The notes beneath the pieces were generated by a model. The model searched no databases and was not told the DNA's origin. It worked only from the letters and a program-made list of their open reading frames with translations. From Lineus longissimus (Eukaryota > Nemertea > Pilidiophora > Heteronemertea > Lineidae), in NCBI RefSeq assembly GCF_910592395.1, contig NC_088309.1:17174599-17238598 (forward strand): a stretch of DNA of 64,000 nucleotides, in the 5' to 3' direction. Positions 13,501 to 28,372 of the stretch are shown piece after piece. Position numbers and translations under genes: made by a program. The first letter of the stretch is position 1. The number at the start of each line of letters is the position of its first letter.

Positions 13501-16500
13501 GGGCAGGGAATGAGATACGATGAAGTTGTTTAGTTGCTGGGGAAATTACTGGGAAGTGTGGTGGCGCAGTCTGCTAGGCAAACCGACCACACTGGGAAGC
13601 GTGTTGCAAAGTGGTAGAGTGCCCGACTCCTGACTGAGAGATTAGAATCCCTTCCATGCCATTCTGTTCTATTCACATTGGGATGGCATTAGAGTGACAT
13701 GTTAGCGCTAGTTAATTTCAAAGCTACAAATTGTCTGGTCAACTCATCTCTGCACAACCATGTTTTTGATGAGCCCACTGGTTGATACAAAAAGATGCCA
13801 CTGATCGAATCGTGTTCCAACTTTGTAGGCCAGAAATTTTATACCAATTTTGAATGCATCTATGGAAGCTTTCACTCAAAGTGACCCTACGCTGCCTGCG
13901 GATAAAGGCCTTGCTTTTGATTGTACATTGGGGTAAACGATATATTCAGCAGAAGATCGAAATATCGGTTATAAACATTCCAAAGAAATCGGCTTCGGTC
14001 TGATTCAGAAGGGTATATTTGACCAGTCAGCTTTAAGTAAATGCACTTCGCTCAGTAGCTGCTCCATAACATCAACTGGAGCACTCTGAGATGCTGAAAA
14101 GCTTCGACTTGAAAAAATGTAAAATAAATCCCGATCTTTTAACATAAACTGACAGGGTAGTCACAAGTACAGTGTCAACTCAACCAATAAACATACCTGA
14201 ATGAAGTCTAAATTGTCCTGGACACTCTGGTTCTCAAGTTTGATGAACTGTTCAATATGCATGAGAGCTCTGGTGTATGCCTTGCAGTTATATGAGGCAG
14301 CAGCCAGCAGGTCCTGGGGAATCTTCTCAAGGAAGTTCTTTATTGTCTTATACTCGGCATCATCGATGTAGGAGGGACAGGCTAGAAAGCAGAAGAAAGG
14401 TAATGAGCCTTTCTCTAACCTTGGTCACAAGATAGTACAAGTACAGTGGAACCTCCCTTAGCGGACACCTCTCTATCAAGGACACTAATTGTGGTCCCAA
14501 AGTGGTTGTTTCCATTCAATTTGACCTCTCTAATGAGGACACCTCTCTATTAAGGACAGCACTTGTCAGTCCAGAGGGTGTCCTTAATAGAGAGGTTCTA
14601 CTGTACTTTCAAGTGCAACTAAAATAAGAGTGATTAATTAAGGTTGTTAACGCAAGCATAATGGTACTGAAGCTTCTCCACCTCCCCTTTAACACAACTA
14701 TAGTCCGTTCATAAATAATTGTTTGGGGCTCTGGAGTGCCAACTACTGATTGGATTTCGTTGAAGACTTGTTTTTATTAATCTCAGCTTCAAAACCAAAG
14801 AAGATTTTGAGGGTAAAGGAATGTCAGTCAAGAAAAAAAGTTCTTCAGCCAAGCCGAATGGTCATTTTGGGGTCACTTGGATAGGCCATATTTTGGTTCT
14901 GGCTATTTTGAGATGCTCCCTTTTAAAGCTGACCAGTCAGTGGGGCAAATGGTCCCTTTGCCAGACTCTTGGTGGTCGTTCATTTGCGGCGGCTGCTCCA
15001 AAACTGTGGAACCAGCTGCCGCAAAAGCTTCGTAACACTGATTCCCTCCAGACTTTCAAGTCAATCCTAAAGGCCTACCTTTTTGCAGAAGCCTTTGGGA
15101 AAAAAGCGCTCCAGAATACCCACTCGCTGAGTAATTGGAGCGCTTTATATATGCTAACATTGATTGATTGATTGATTTGACTGAGAGGTTGGTTTAGTCC
15201 TTTCCACAATTCATCAGTGTAAATCTCCTGTCAATCCACTGTCGCCTTTAGAATAGTTGCCAGTGTGTCCTACACTTACACTGAGGTGTATCCCTTGAGG
15301 ATCTTGAGCCAGTGCTGGACAGGGTTTGGATGCGGTGCCGAATCCATTTAGTCAGATGGTCCAAAACCGAGAAAACCGTCTGCGCGCTCAGATGTCGGAA
15401 ATCCGACACACTGCCGAGTATCGTGTCTGCTTTCTTCACGTGACTCAGGACTTCTAGGATTTCCTGGGTGATCTTGAATTAAAATGAGGGAACAAATCAA
15501 GAAATGAACAAAGTGTTAGGCGTTTTTTAAGCTTTTTAAGCTTGTTTGTTGGCAGTTTCCAATCCGAAGGCTGACAATTTGGTTTCTTTTGTTGCCTACT
15601 CCCGCAGGCAAAGGAGGTTCAGAAGGCAGACCTGTGCAGGAATGTCAGTTAGGTTCCGTGAGCATTTTTAATACTAATGGGGCAATCTCATAAGGAAATA
15701 TGTCTAGAAGAGTGATTCTAATGGCCATGAGTGAGACATTAGGGAGGTTAAGGACTTTTCTACGAGACGAAATATGTCTAGAAGAGTGATTCTAATGGCC
15801 ATGAGTGAGACATTAGGGAGGTTAAGGACTTTTCTACGAGAGGAAATATGTCTAGAAGAGTGATTCTGATGGCCATGAGTGGGACATTAGGGAGGTTAAG
15901 GACTTTTCTACGAGAGGAAATATGTCTAGAAGAGTGATTCTGATGGCCATGAGTGAGACATTAGGGAGGTTAAGGACTTTTCTACGAGAGGAAATATGTC
16001 TAGAAGAGTGATTCTGATGGCCATGAGTGAGACATTAGGGAGGTTAAGGACTTTTCTACGAGAGGAAATATGTCTAGAAGAGTGATTCTGATGGCCATGA
16101 GTGGGACATTAGGGAGGTTAAGGACTTTTCTACGAGAGGAATGTCTAGAAGAGTGATTCTGATGGCCATGAGTGAGACATTAGGGAGGTTAAGGACTTTT
16201 CTACGAGAGGAAATATGTCCAGAAGAGTGATTCTGATGGCCATGAGTGAGACATTAGGGAGGTTAAGGACTTTTCTACGAGAGGAAATATGTCTAGAAGA
16301 GTGATTCTGATGGCCATCAGTGAGACATTAGGGAGGTTAAGGACTTTTCTACAAGAGGAAATATGTCTAGAAGAGTGATTCTGATGGCCATCAGTGAGAC
16401 ATTAGGGAGGTTAAGGACTTTTCCACGAGAGGAAATATGTCTAGAAGAGTGATTCTGATGGCCACGAGTGAGACATTAGGGAGGTTAAGGACTTTTCTAC

Positions 16501-19500
16501 GAGAGGAAATATGTCTAGAAGATTGATTCGGATGGCCATGAATGAGACATTAGGGAGGTTAAGGACTTTTCTACAAGAAAGAGAATGACTTGAACTCAAA
16601 TTGGTGCCAGAGTGGTACGAGCAGAGATTCATCAAATGTTAGTATGTGAAAATGCCCAGATTGAGAAAGCCATTTACAAAGTCTTATTTGTAGCCATGAC
16701 TGGCTATGGCTATCACGGCTTGGAAAGCGTCTCCATACTTTCCCTCTAGTGGGCTATTCACATCTAAACGTACAAATATCAATTTACAGGTTCACTGAAG
16801 TTCTCAATATGGTTATTTTTGTCAAATAACATAAAAGAATAAACTCCCAGGACCACACTACCCTACTTGAATTTCAAGTCGTTTTCATTCTCCCTATAAC
16901 TCCCCTTTGACTCTCAGTGCCAAAAACTTTACAAGAGTAGCTAAGCATGTTTAATTTTAATGATTAGGCAGCTCGAGTGTTAAAAGGTTTCTTACGATTT
17001 CATTTTCTTCAGGAGTTCCATCAAGGAGGGCATGAATGAGCACGTGTGGAAGGAGGTACAGAGCCAAGTGGGCATTGTATTTAATCGCGGCGCTGCATGA
17101 CTGGAACACTCTCATCGGCTTGTCGGCAGCCACCTAGGGGGAAAAGTGCAAAATGTGACAAATGGAAAGCACATATTGTATTCTAGTGAATCAAAGAATA
17201 AGTTAATCTTCGGTCCTCCCTTTTATCAATATGCGACAAGCGCCAACTTTAGCTAGAACTGGCCACATAATACAAACAAAATTACAATTTTCCTTAAAAT
17301 TGTTGTTAAAACACTGCTAGAAGAACCCAACATGGCTAAATCGCTCATTTGTAAACATTGTAATATGGAGATCAGATAACCACTCCAGGTGCACACCCAG
17401 TTATGAAGCTGTTCCCTTTCTAGCCGTGGTAAGTCAACAAAATACTTACTGGTTACAATGGCCTTAAAGGGGTACACCATTCGTAATTACTGGTGGTCCA
17501 GTTAACTAGAAATCCACTATTACACAATGCCGTAGTGCAATTATTATGAATACGAATTTGTTGAAAATATTGGTATTTATAGTATTTGTATATCTGTCTA
17601 CACAAAGGCAATGCTGAAATTTATATTGATGCAATCGAAAGTATTCAAATTCAATTACAAATTCAAAAATTTTAACGAACGGCATAGGCCTTTAATAATG
17701 CCAATGGTCCTTTAGACCGTTGTTTGGAAAATTACTAGAAGAACACAAGATGGCCTAACTCCTCTTTTGCAAATATCGCAATGGTACCAACCTTTGAGAT
17801 CAGATAGCCAGTCCAGGTGCACACCCAGTCATTGAAGTTGTTCCCTTTCTTGCTGTGGTAGATAGGATGGGGAAGCGTGCTCCAATCGGAAGTGGTCGAC
17901 AAAATATACCTGCAGGTATAAGGAATTATTATACACAAGAAAGGGAGACGGATGGTTGAAGGGACCTCACTTTTTTGTCATATTTAACGCACACATTTAT
18001 GTATTGGATAAGGGACAAAGAACAAGACAGGATTTGAATTATCAAACAAACCCAGCAACATTAAGGTCAAAGTAGAAATGCCGAATTTCTCTGGTAGTTT
18101 TTTTATGACAGAATTACATTTAAGTTTGTAATAAAGAAGCTTATATTTATGATTATGTCAATTCACCACTAGCCTTTGCACATAAAATGACAGTGCATGC
18201 GACTGCAGCTGAGAGTTGTTGCCAATTATGAACCACTGACCCCAATTTTTTGAAGGAGGAATCACTTATCGCATAACCAGGGATGCCAAGGAGACAAGAA
18301 ATAGTATGACATTTTTTCTTGTAGAAATATTGTCCTTTGATCAGAACTCACTTGCACAAAAATTCCTCTAAAATGTGAACTTTTTGTCCAAATTTGAAAA
18401 TTCAAAGATCCACAGAGAGTGGAGACAAAGATCTTTCCACTCCAGCTGCTTAGTAAGAGGAAAAAGTCTTAAATCCGTCTAAAATCAAAAATTTGACATC
18501 CCTGCATATTACCTTTATGAAATCATACAAGTAATCTCACCTGGACATTAACAGAGGAGACAGTATCTCCTGGACATGTTCTGGGAATCTGTTCCACAGT
18601 CGGCTCCCAGGACTCCCCTCTTCCGTCGAGCTCACCTCATAGATCTGCAACAATTCCTGAATGGCCAATGCCGAGCAATCCTGCAACAAATTTCGGTCAA
18701 AGCTATATAAAGTGGAACCTCCCATAGTGGACACCTTTCTATAAAGGACACCCTCTCTATTAAGGACACTGCAGTTGGTCCCAAACTGGTTGTTTCTATT
18801 ACATTTGACCTCTGTCATCAGGACGCCTCTCAATTAAGGATGGCATTTGTCAGTCTGAAGGGTGTCCTTAATACAGGGTGGATCAATAAAAAGGTAATCC
18901 TGAAATAAACAGCTTTTATGTGATAAGTATTAATGCCATGGATATTTCATTGCATCTATGATAAAGTGGGAGCAAGGCGCCCTTTCCATTGATGTCTTCA
19001 TAACACCCATGCGTTCACGGATGACCCTACATCATTTGCTTTCAAAATGACATGCTGAAATCTGATTTTTCCAAGTCACCTGTTCCATTCTTTTCATGTT
19101 GTGTTATGCAGGCGTATCCCTGGTGCATTTTGAGTACGTACATGAATTGAATGTAAAAAGAAGAGTGTCTCACCAGATTATCAGTTTATCAAGCGCCAAC
19201 ACCTTCAACATGACCAGCTCCACCTCTTTGGAAGCAGAGTTCACAACAATGTCGCATATCTTGAATTGCTCTTCTAACTATGGCCGGTTCCTCATGAGGA
19301 ATTCAGCAGAAGGTGGACATTCTTCGTGAGGACCCGGCCACGTTTAGAAGAGCAATTCAAAACATGCCACATCATTGTGAACTCTGGTCCATACTTACGT
19401 AGATGAAACTAAACTTGACACAGACTTTTCAACTGAAAAAAGCTAGTCAACTAAGGGCTTTATTGCCGCTTCCTCTCGTAGTGTAGCAACAGAACTGACC

Positions 19501-22500
19501 TGTGTTCTTGCATCTTCTGCAGCAAGGAAAGCTCTAGCCAGCTCATTGATCAAATCGAACGCAAAGTTCGAATCGTTGACTGAAGCGTGAAACTTGGCCT
19601 GTTCTTCTTTTGGGTTGTTGGTCTTCAAATCCAACCTGGAAACAATTTGAGGAAGAGCTAAATCATTCTGACCTACCGGCGGTGAACATCAGTCCTAAAG
19701 TCTCCTCCTTTCAACGGGATGGACATACGCACAAGGCTGGTCAAATCAAATCAGATTGGAGTCACCGTTTCTTTTTCACGTTGTCAGAATATGATTGGAA
19801 CACAGAAATGTTTACAAACCACTGGGCTCCTGTAGTCACGATCAAATTAGACATGTCACTGAGGAAGCAAAAGGTTTATTCATTCTATCCAAGGGATAGA
19901 AAGAAAGATTTTCACCAAAGAGAATTTTTTAACTACCATCACATTACAAACATCCTAAAGAGTCTAATCCTAACCCTAACCCACTTACCTCCCGGGGTCA
20001 ATAGCACCTAGTTCACCAAGGCATTCTCCAGACAGGCAACGAATCTTGGAATCGGATTCACGACAACCACCTAATAGCTAAAGAAATGCAAAGAAAACAA
20101 GAATAGGTGAAAACAGCCAGAGTTCAGCATCCAATGAAATACTTAATGGTGGATTATTGCTGCCGGTCCCACATCGATTTTATGACATTGGGTTTAGTCT
20201 GATATAAACTGTGGTGTCATCAGACTTCACACTTTAATCCCAGTGTATTTTGAAGCCTTTCAGTAGAACTCAGATGTGCTGCTCACCCAGCGCTACAACC
20301 TGAGCATTTCTGACCGGTACCCATTTTTACCCTTGCCATAATGGGTTAAGTTTAAGTGCTGTTCGGCAAGCAGCTCTCCAAACAAGACAACAAATGGTGC
20401 TAGTTCAGCGTGTGGGTCGCCAAATATCACTACACCACTCGAACCACATGACTCTGGGGGAACTACATGTATGACAGAACTCTCTAGGACAGCCAACGAA
20501 TGGGGTCGCGTTTCAAACTTTGAAGGCTGTGGGTAGGCTACATCACTGAGTCAGATCCATCAAACACCTTGGTGTAGTAAGCAACATTTATCAAACATAC
20601 CCCTCTTACGAGGATAACATGGGTTTTTTGGATATTTTGGGGGGGATATAACCTAAGTTTACACTTACAGCACCAGCAATCTGAGAGACCATCGGATCAG
20701 CCAACTCATTCCCGAGGACCATTTCCCGTATAGCGCTCTGGTTAGTATGCAGCAGTTGCTTCAGCTTCGTCAGAGCATGCATCCGCACATCTGGACTCTC
20801 ATGACCAACACCTTTCAACAGATGTGACATCTGGGTCTTAAGACTGGAGCTAGAAAATATTATTTGGAGATCAGAAACGGACCATTACATCTTGGAACCT
20901 TCTTACATCTGTGCGCTCCAATCAAGATAGGTGGTTCAGGAGCTGAATCAAGAGCAAAATTCAAAATTCAACAAATATTGTTCTTTGAATTTTGAAGAAA
21001 ACCAATTGTGTGACTTCAAAATTTCAAATTCAAAATTTCAAATTTCATATATTGAATTTTGAAGTCGTACAATTCGATGACTTCATAATTCAAAATTCAG
21101 TATTTGAAATTTTGAATTTTGAATTTTGAAGTCAAACAATTGGTTTTCTTCAAAATTCAAAATTCAAAGTTCAATATTTGTTGAATTTTGAATATTGAAT
21201 GAGCCTTCTGGGCTTTCGTATAATTCAGTCAGATTTCGTTTTATGTGCAATTTGGTAATGGAAACTTCTATAGGGTAGGAGGTGACTGAGCAGCTGACAG
21301 CTTGCTAATATTGCCCTTAATAACTCTGCTGGTCCTTTAACAACTCTACTGCTCCTTTAACCCCTTTAAAACAACTCAGACAAATATTTTCCTAATTTGA
21401 ATGAAATAAATCACACAAAGAAACAAAGAAAAAAAATTTACCTTTGCTGTCCCTCTTGGCATTTCTTTAGAAGAGCATTGACGTCTGCCAGCTCTGGTAT
21501 ATCTGGCATGAAGTACAACTCGTGGAAATGCTGCTTCAAAGCTCGCCGATTTTCAATGATCAAGAAATTGAAGATAGTGGCAACTTGAATTGGTAGTTTG
21601 TTGAGTAGGGGGATGAGGGTGACCACTATCTGGGAGAGCATTGGGCCAAGGGAGGAAATGTGAACACTGGAATGAATAGAGAATAGGAAATGCTGCTTCA
21701 AAGCTCGCCGATTTTCAATGATCAAGAAATTGAAGATAGTGGCAACTTGACTTGGTAGTTTGTTGAGTAGGGGGATGAGGGTGACCACTATCTGGGAGAG
21801 CATTGGGCCAAGGGAGGAAATGTGAACACTGGAATGAATGGAGAATAGGAAATGCTGCTTCAAAGCTCGCCGATTTTCAATGATCAAGAAATTGAAGACA
21901 GTGGCAACTTGACTTGGTAGTTTGTTGAGTAGGGGGATGAGGGTGACCACTATCTGGGAGAGCATTGGGCCAAGGGAGGAAATGTGAACACTGGAATGAA
22001 TAGAGAATAGGAAATGCTGCTTCAAAGCTCGCCGATTTTCAATGATCAAGAAATTGAAGATAGTGGCAACTTGACTTGGTAGTTTGTTGAGTAGGGGGAT
22101 GAGGGTGACCACTATCTGGGAGAGCATTGGGCCAAGGGAGGAAATGTGAACACTGGAATGAATAGAGAATAGGAAATGCTGCTTCAAAGCTCGCCGATTT
22201 TCAATGATCAAGAAATTGAAGACAGTGGCAACTTGACTTGGTAGTTTGTTCAGTAGGGGGATGAGAGTGACCACTATCTGGGAGAGCATTGGGCCAAGGG
22301 AGGAAATGTGAACACTGGAATGAATAGAGAATAGGAAATGCTGCTTCAAAGCTCGCCGATTTTCAATGATCAAGAAATTGAAGACAGTGGCAACTTGACT
22401 TGGTAATTTGTTCAGTAGGGGGATGAGAGTGACCACTATCTGGGAGAGCATTGGGCCAAGGGAGGAAATGTGAACACTGGAATGAATAGAGAATAGGAAA

Positions 22501-25500
22501 TGCTGCTTCAAAGCTCGCCGATTTTCAATGATCAAGAAATTGAAGACAGTGGCAACTTGACTTGGTAGTTTGTTGAGCAGGGGGATGAGAGTGACCACTA
22601 TCTGGGAGAGCATTGGGCCAAGGGAGGAAATGTGAACACTGGAATGAATAGAGAATGGGAAATGCTGCTTCAAAGCTCGCCGATTTTCAATGATCAAGAA
22701 ATTGAAGATAGTGGCAACTTGACTTGGTAGTTTGTTGAGCAGGGGGATGAGGGTGACCACTATCTGGGAGAGCATTGGGCCAAGGGAGGAAATGTGAACA
22801 CTGGAATGAATAGAGAATAGGAAATGCTGCTTCAAAGCTCGCCGATTTTCAATGATCAAGAAATTGAAGATAGTGGCAACTTGACTTGGTAGTTTGTTGA
22901 GCAGGGGGATGAGGGTTATCACTATCTGGGAGAGCATTGGGCCAAGGGAGGAAATGTGAACACTGGAATGAATAGAGAATGGGAAGATGCCGTGTCGACC
23001 AAGATGAACAATATCAGAAAGAAAGTATGAAATACCACCATTGTTTGTAGATCGACATAGAATTTTGTTGAGGCTAGCTTTCGACACTACCGTGACTTCC
23101 TCAAGGTGTGCCAGGGGTAAGTTTTACTCAGCATCAAATATAAACAAGCAAAATAGTACAGTGATTGTTGGCAGAACTGGAGATCACAAAATCCACACAG
23201 GCAATACAGTACGAACAAGGGAATAAAAGGTACAAATCAAAAGAAAACAGGCTGGATGAATAACACTGGCTTTTCAGAGATGGGACTGGCCAACGGACCA
23301 ATGATAAGATATGTAGCAGACGTCCTTTTGCAAGCAATTAATACAAAAATTGTGATGGCAATTCAAATGCATTTGCCTGAAAGAACATACCTTTCTAACA
23401 CTCGATGTTTTAGATTTTCCCTAAAATCTGTCGCAGACGTACTTTTGCAAGCAATAAATACATATATACAAGAATTCCGACGGCAATTCAAATGCAGTAG
23501 CCTAAAACTGACTCCCTTTTTAAGAATCAATGATTTAAATTTCTCTCAAATTAAATGTATCAAAATAGAATTGTTTACCGCTTTATATTTGAAAGCCTAG
23601 TATTGTCACAATTTTGGCGAGAGGGGTACAATTTCAAAAGTAAGGGGTGACATTTTTTTTAATATGATGCTTTTATCACTGGAAAATTTACCCATTCTCA
23701 GGATGAGCGGAGAATCTGAAAATGATGTTTTTGTCAGTAGTGTCTTCCTGTCTGCTGTTTGTGAATATTTAGGGCCACGAAAATAAAGGGGTTTTCCTTA
23801 TCGGATGATTTCTAACATTTTATCCACAAGGTTCAGTGGAAGTTGTTTGAGCGTCAGGCTTATAACTGGACAGATCAGCACTGTTTCATCTTTGTGTACA
23901 TGGGCAAGGCACTTAACCCAACTTGCTTCTCTTCACCCAGAAGTAAATGGGTACCAGGCTTGCCTGGGATGTTAACCAGCAATAGACCAGCATTCGATCA
24001 AGGGGGACGTACTCCTAGTCGCTTAATGCTATGGAATCCGGGATAAATCTCGGCCGGATGGGCTGTTTGCAGCTCAAGCAATAGCCCAGCGGACTCCCAC
24101 TTTTAACAATAGTTTGTAGAGGATGACAGCCTGGGGAACTGATATCTTACCTTCGAACGAATGTGTTCCAAGCCTTACAGCACACCTCCGGTATGTCCTT
24201 GTCCTTGAAGCCAAGGCCTATCCTCAGGGTGGTCATCACCTTCACTCTCACCGTGGTGATGTGCTTGGTACCCATCAGTGTCATGATGGCAGTCAAACTC
24301 TTCAGGGCCTGTCAAAATCAATATACAGCAAAACCTCTCAATTAAGGACACCCTCGGGACTGAGAAGTGCTGTCCTTGATAGTGATGTGTCCTGATTAGA
24401 GCGGTCTAACTGAATGGAACCAACCAATTTGGGACCAAAACTAGGGTCCTTAATAGAGGGGGTGTCCTTATTACAGAGGTGAGGTTTTCCACTGTACAAG
24501 AGAGGTTCCATTGTACTATCTGTAAAGTGAAATGATTTCTAAATGAGTAATATTTTTTCTTGATTTAATTCAATTTCGAAGGCTCAATCCTGTTATCAAA
24601 TTCATGGCCAGATATTTGTTCCCCCTTTATATTACAAGGAGTTGCATGGAAGGACGATGAGCGCAAGAAACATACCATTCTCTTCTCGGGGAATGGAACA
24701 CTGTTGGTCAAGAAGTGTGTATCAAAAGATGCCAGGATGCCAAGCAAACGTGGCTGCAGAAAGTCGGCCATCTCTTCGGTTGTGTTCACCAACTTATCCT
24801 CTGTCTTTGCCAACATTTTCAGAGCATTGAAGACCTGAAAGAAAATTGTTCGAGTTTAAAAAATGGTGTCAGAAGACAGAGTGTGCCCACTACGTGTGCA
24901 TCACCACTACATGTGCAATCCCAAATGCCTGGTAGGTTAGATGTATCAGCTAGGTTGAGGGCAAGTCACCAACGAGAAAAACCCCAAAACAAGAGCTGTT
25001 ATTGCCAAGGACAAGCCCTCGCGAAGTCACATAAACACAAGCTCGCATCTACATGTTATCTGTAGACCAATGTTTTACAACTGGGACTCAATGTTTTGTC
25101 TTCTTCTTCTGCGTTCGGAGTTTTTGAGATGTACACTAGACAGGCCGTCCTTTTTCGGTAACAAAAGTCGGCTGTCCTAGACAGTTCCACCAAAGAGCCC
25201 CAGAGCTTTGTGGTCAGGGTGGTGTCCTTTGGCCAGTATTCCTCCTCTCTATTCTTCATAAGGGAGGAGGTCTGAAGCCACAGAGCCCCACAGCTTTGTG
25301 GTCAGGGTGGTGTCCTTTTGCCAGTATTCCTCCTTTCTATTCTTCATAAGGGAGCCGGTCTGAAGCCACAGAGCCCCAGAACTTTGTGGTCAGGGTGGTG
25401 TCCTTTGGCCAGTATTCCTCCTCTCTATTCTTCATAAGGGAGCAGGTCTGAAGCCACAGAGCCCCAGAGCTTTGTGGTCAGGGTGATGTCCTTTGGCCAG

Positions 25501-28337
25501 TATTCCTCTCTATTCTTCATGAGGGAGCAGGTATTAAGCACTCGAGCTTGAATCTGATCTCCAGCTTCACATTTACATCGAGCACTTCATGTCTTCAACA
25601 TCTCAAGAGATAGTACAAGCCAGAAGTGACAAGACAACTGCAGTATAATGATGTAGACAAATCTACCTCACCTCGTTATAATGAGTTCCAAGATAGAGCA
25701 GCAGTTCATTTTGCAGTTTCTGGCAGTCCAACCTGAACAGGGACTGCAGTTGTACTTTGGTTTCTGTCTGAAGGTACTGAAGTGCGGTATCCAGGTCCTG
25801 TTGGCCACACGTCCGCACTAGATAGCAAAATGTGTACTTGGTACTGCTGATCAAAACCTTGGCATAATTCTGGAAAAGGAATTTATTTATTGAAATCTTT
25901 GCGTAGTACTGGATACAAAGTAACAAGAACTAGAAATGAGTGAACACCAGGAAAAGAGAAAAGTATGCGGGGTAGATAACAACAAACATGGTGGAAAACT
26001 AGTGTCGATTCACTGCAACAATTCAATTCTGCCAGAATACAAGGTTCTCTCACAGGTTTTCTCAAGGTAGGGCGGTACCCTTGTTATTCAAGATGTTTTG
26101 CCAATGTGCAACACAAGGTTGGGTGGCCAGCAATTTAAGGTAGGGTGGCCCTCTTGAAACCATTTCCAATTTCTAGAGCAAGGTAAGGTGGCTGCTTCCA
26201 AGGTACGGTGGTAAGCTACCAAGGTAGGGTGGCCCTTTTGAAACCATTTCCTGTTTCTAGAGCAAGGTAAGGTGGCTGCTTCCAAGGTACGGTGGTAAGC
26301 TACCAAGGTGGGGTGGCCCTTTTGAAACCATTTCCAATTTCTAGTGCAAGGTAAGGTGGCTGCTTCCAAGGTAGGGTGGTAAGCTACCAAGGTAGGGTGG
26401 CCCTTTTCAAACCATTTCCAATTTCTAGTGCAAGGTAAGGTGGCTGCTTCCAAGGTAGGGTGGTAAGCTACCAAGGTAGGGTGGCCCTTTTGAAACCATT
26501 TCCAATTCCTAGTGCAAGGTAAGGTGGCTGCTTCCAAGATAGGGTGGTAAGCTGCCAAGGTAGGGTGGTAAGCTGCCAAGGTAGGGTGGCCCTTTTGAAA
26601 CCATTTCCAATTTCTAGAGCAAGGTGGGGCGGCTGCTTCCAAGATAGGGTGGTAAGCTGCCAAGGTAGGGTGGCCCTTTTGAAACCATTTCCAATTTCTA
26701 GTGCAAGGTAAAGTGGCTGCTTCCAAGGTAGGGTGGTAAGCTACCAAGGTAGGGTGGCCCTTTTGAAACCATTTCCAATTCCTAGTGCAAGGTAAGGTGG
26801 CTGCTTCCAAGATAGGGTGGTATAAAGCTGCCAAGGTAGGGTGGCCCTTTTGAAACCATTTCCAATTTCTAGAGCAAGGTGGGGCGGCTGCTTCCAAGAT
26901 AGGGTGGTAAGCTGCCAAGGTAGGGTGGGCCGCCCTGACAAAAGGTCTTGTGGAGACCACTTGGATACACAGTGACAGTGACAATCTGTTCAGTATGCTT
27001 TGGCAGTCATCTTTCTAAGTACAGAGACACAATAATCTCAAAGGGTGAATGCATGCAGGAGACTTTTTTCTAGGAGTACGGCCACTTGCTCCAGCCCATA
27101 TGATTGCATGCAAACTTATTCAACTGCAGACTTACCACATGGAGAGTCTTGGCAATGATCTTGATGAGCTGTGATGTGGTGGCATTGGCCTTGCTCACCA
27201 GGTATGGAATGAAGTATTTCTCATAGGTTCGCTGAAAAACAATACAAGATAAGAGCAGTTTGAATGCCGAAACACTGAAAATATACCCCCTGATCATAAT
27301 GAAATGGCCAGGGCCATTGTGCTCACCTCATGTGGAGGAAAGATGGATAAAGAGCATGGTATTGTGTCATGTAGTGTTAGGTTTGATGTAGGTCCAAGCA
27401 ATTACAATTTCCCCAAAATGGCCAATTTACAGTACATTCGACCTCTGTGACCTTGAAAAGTAGGTCAAATCAAAGAAGACCCGGGTGACACATTGAATGG
27501 TTGTTAGAATTAGACGTACCTATGATATAAAATTGGTGCCAATCGGGCAAGTCATTACTGGGAATAATGGCATTTTGAAGAATTTAGGATTTGGCCCCCT
27601 CCCTGGAGGCCAAATGGCAAATCAGATCGGACCAAACTTCAGTACCTGAGATCACCTGACCAAGGGGTCCATGTGTACTTAATTTGTGATCAATAGTCAT
27701 TGCAGTTAAGAAACGTGCCACAGTTACGGCCTGACGGCGAATTTATGCCATTTGACCTCTGTGACCTTGACAAGAAGGTCAAATTAAAAACCTGTGTGAC
27801 ATATACTGTATGGTGGTTAGATGTACCCATGATATCAAATTGGTGGCAATCGGGCAAGAAGTTAAGGAATAATTACATTTTTAAGGTTTTTGGATTTTGC
27901 CCCCTGGTGGTCAAGTGGTGAATCATATTGGACCAAACTTTGGTCCCTGAGATCACCTGACTAAGGGGTAAATGTGTATCAAATTTGGTATCAATAGTCA
28001 TTGCAGTTTAGAAACGTGCCATCGTTACATCCTAACGGCCAATTTACACCATTTGACCTCTGTGACCTTGAAAAGGAGGTCAAATCAAAAACCCGGAGGA
28101 TATATGATGCACCTTTGCTAGAAGTACCTACCATATTTTTTTCAAAATTTCCCGACTACTATTAAGGGAGATATTGCATATTTTCACTTTTAACGTTTGG
28201 CCCCCTGGTGGCCAAACCATGAAACGAATCGGACCGAAACTTGGTCTCCAAGGTGTCATTACATAAGGGTACATGTGTACCAAGTTTCAACTCAATAGCT
28301 CTAACAGTTACGAAACGTGCCCTGCTAACGGACGACG

Positions 28338-28372
<35 letters not shown>

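Noticed and set aside
26088-26984. 298-aa minus-strand frame with repeated HPTLVAYHPTLEAATL
   Set aside because: An 84-bp (divisible by 3) minisatellite keeps any stop-free frame open. It is not flanked by splice sites and does not fit ATR phase or sequence.
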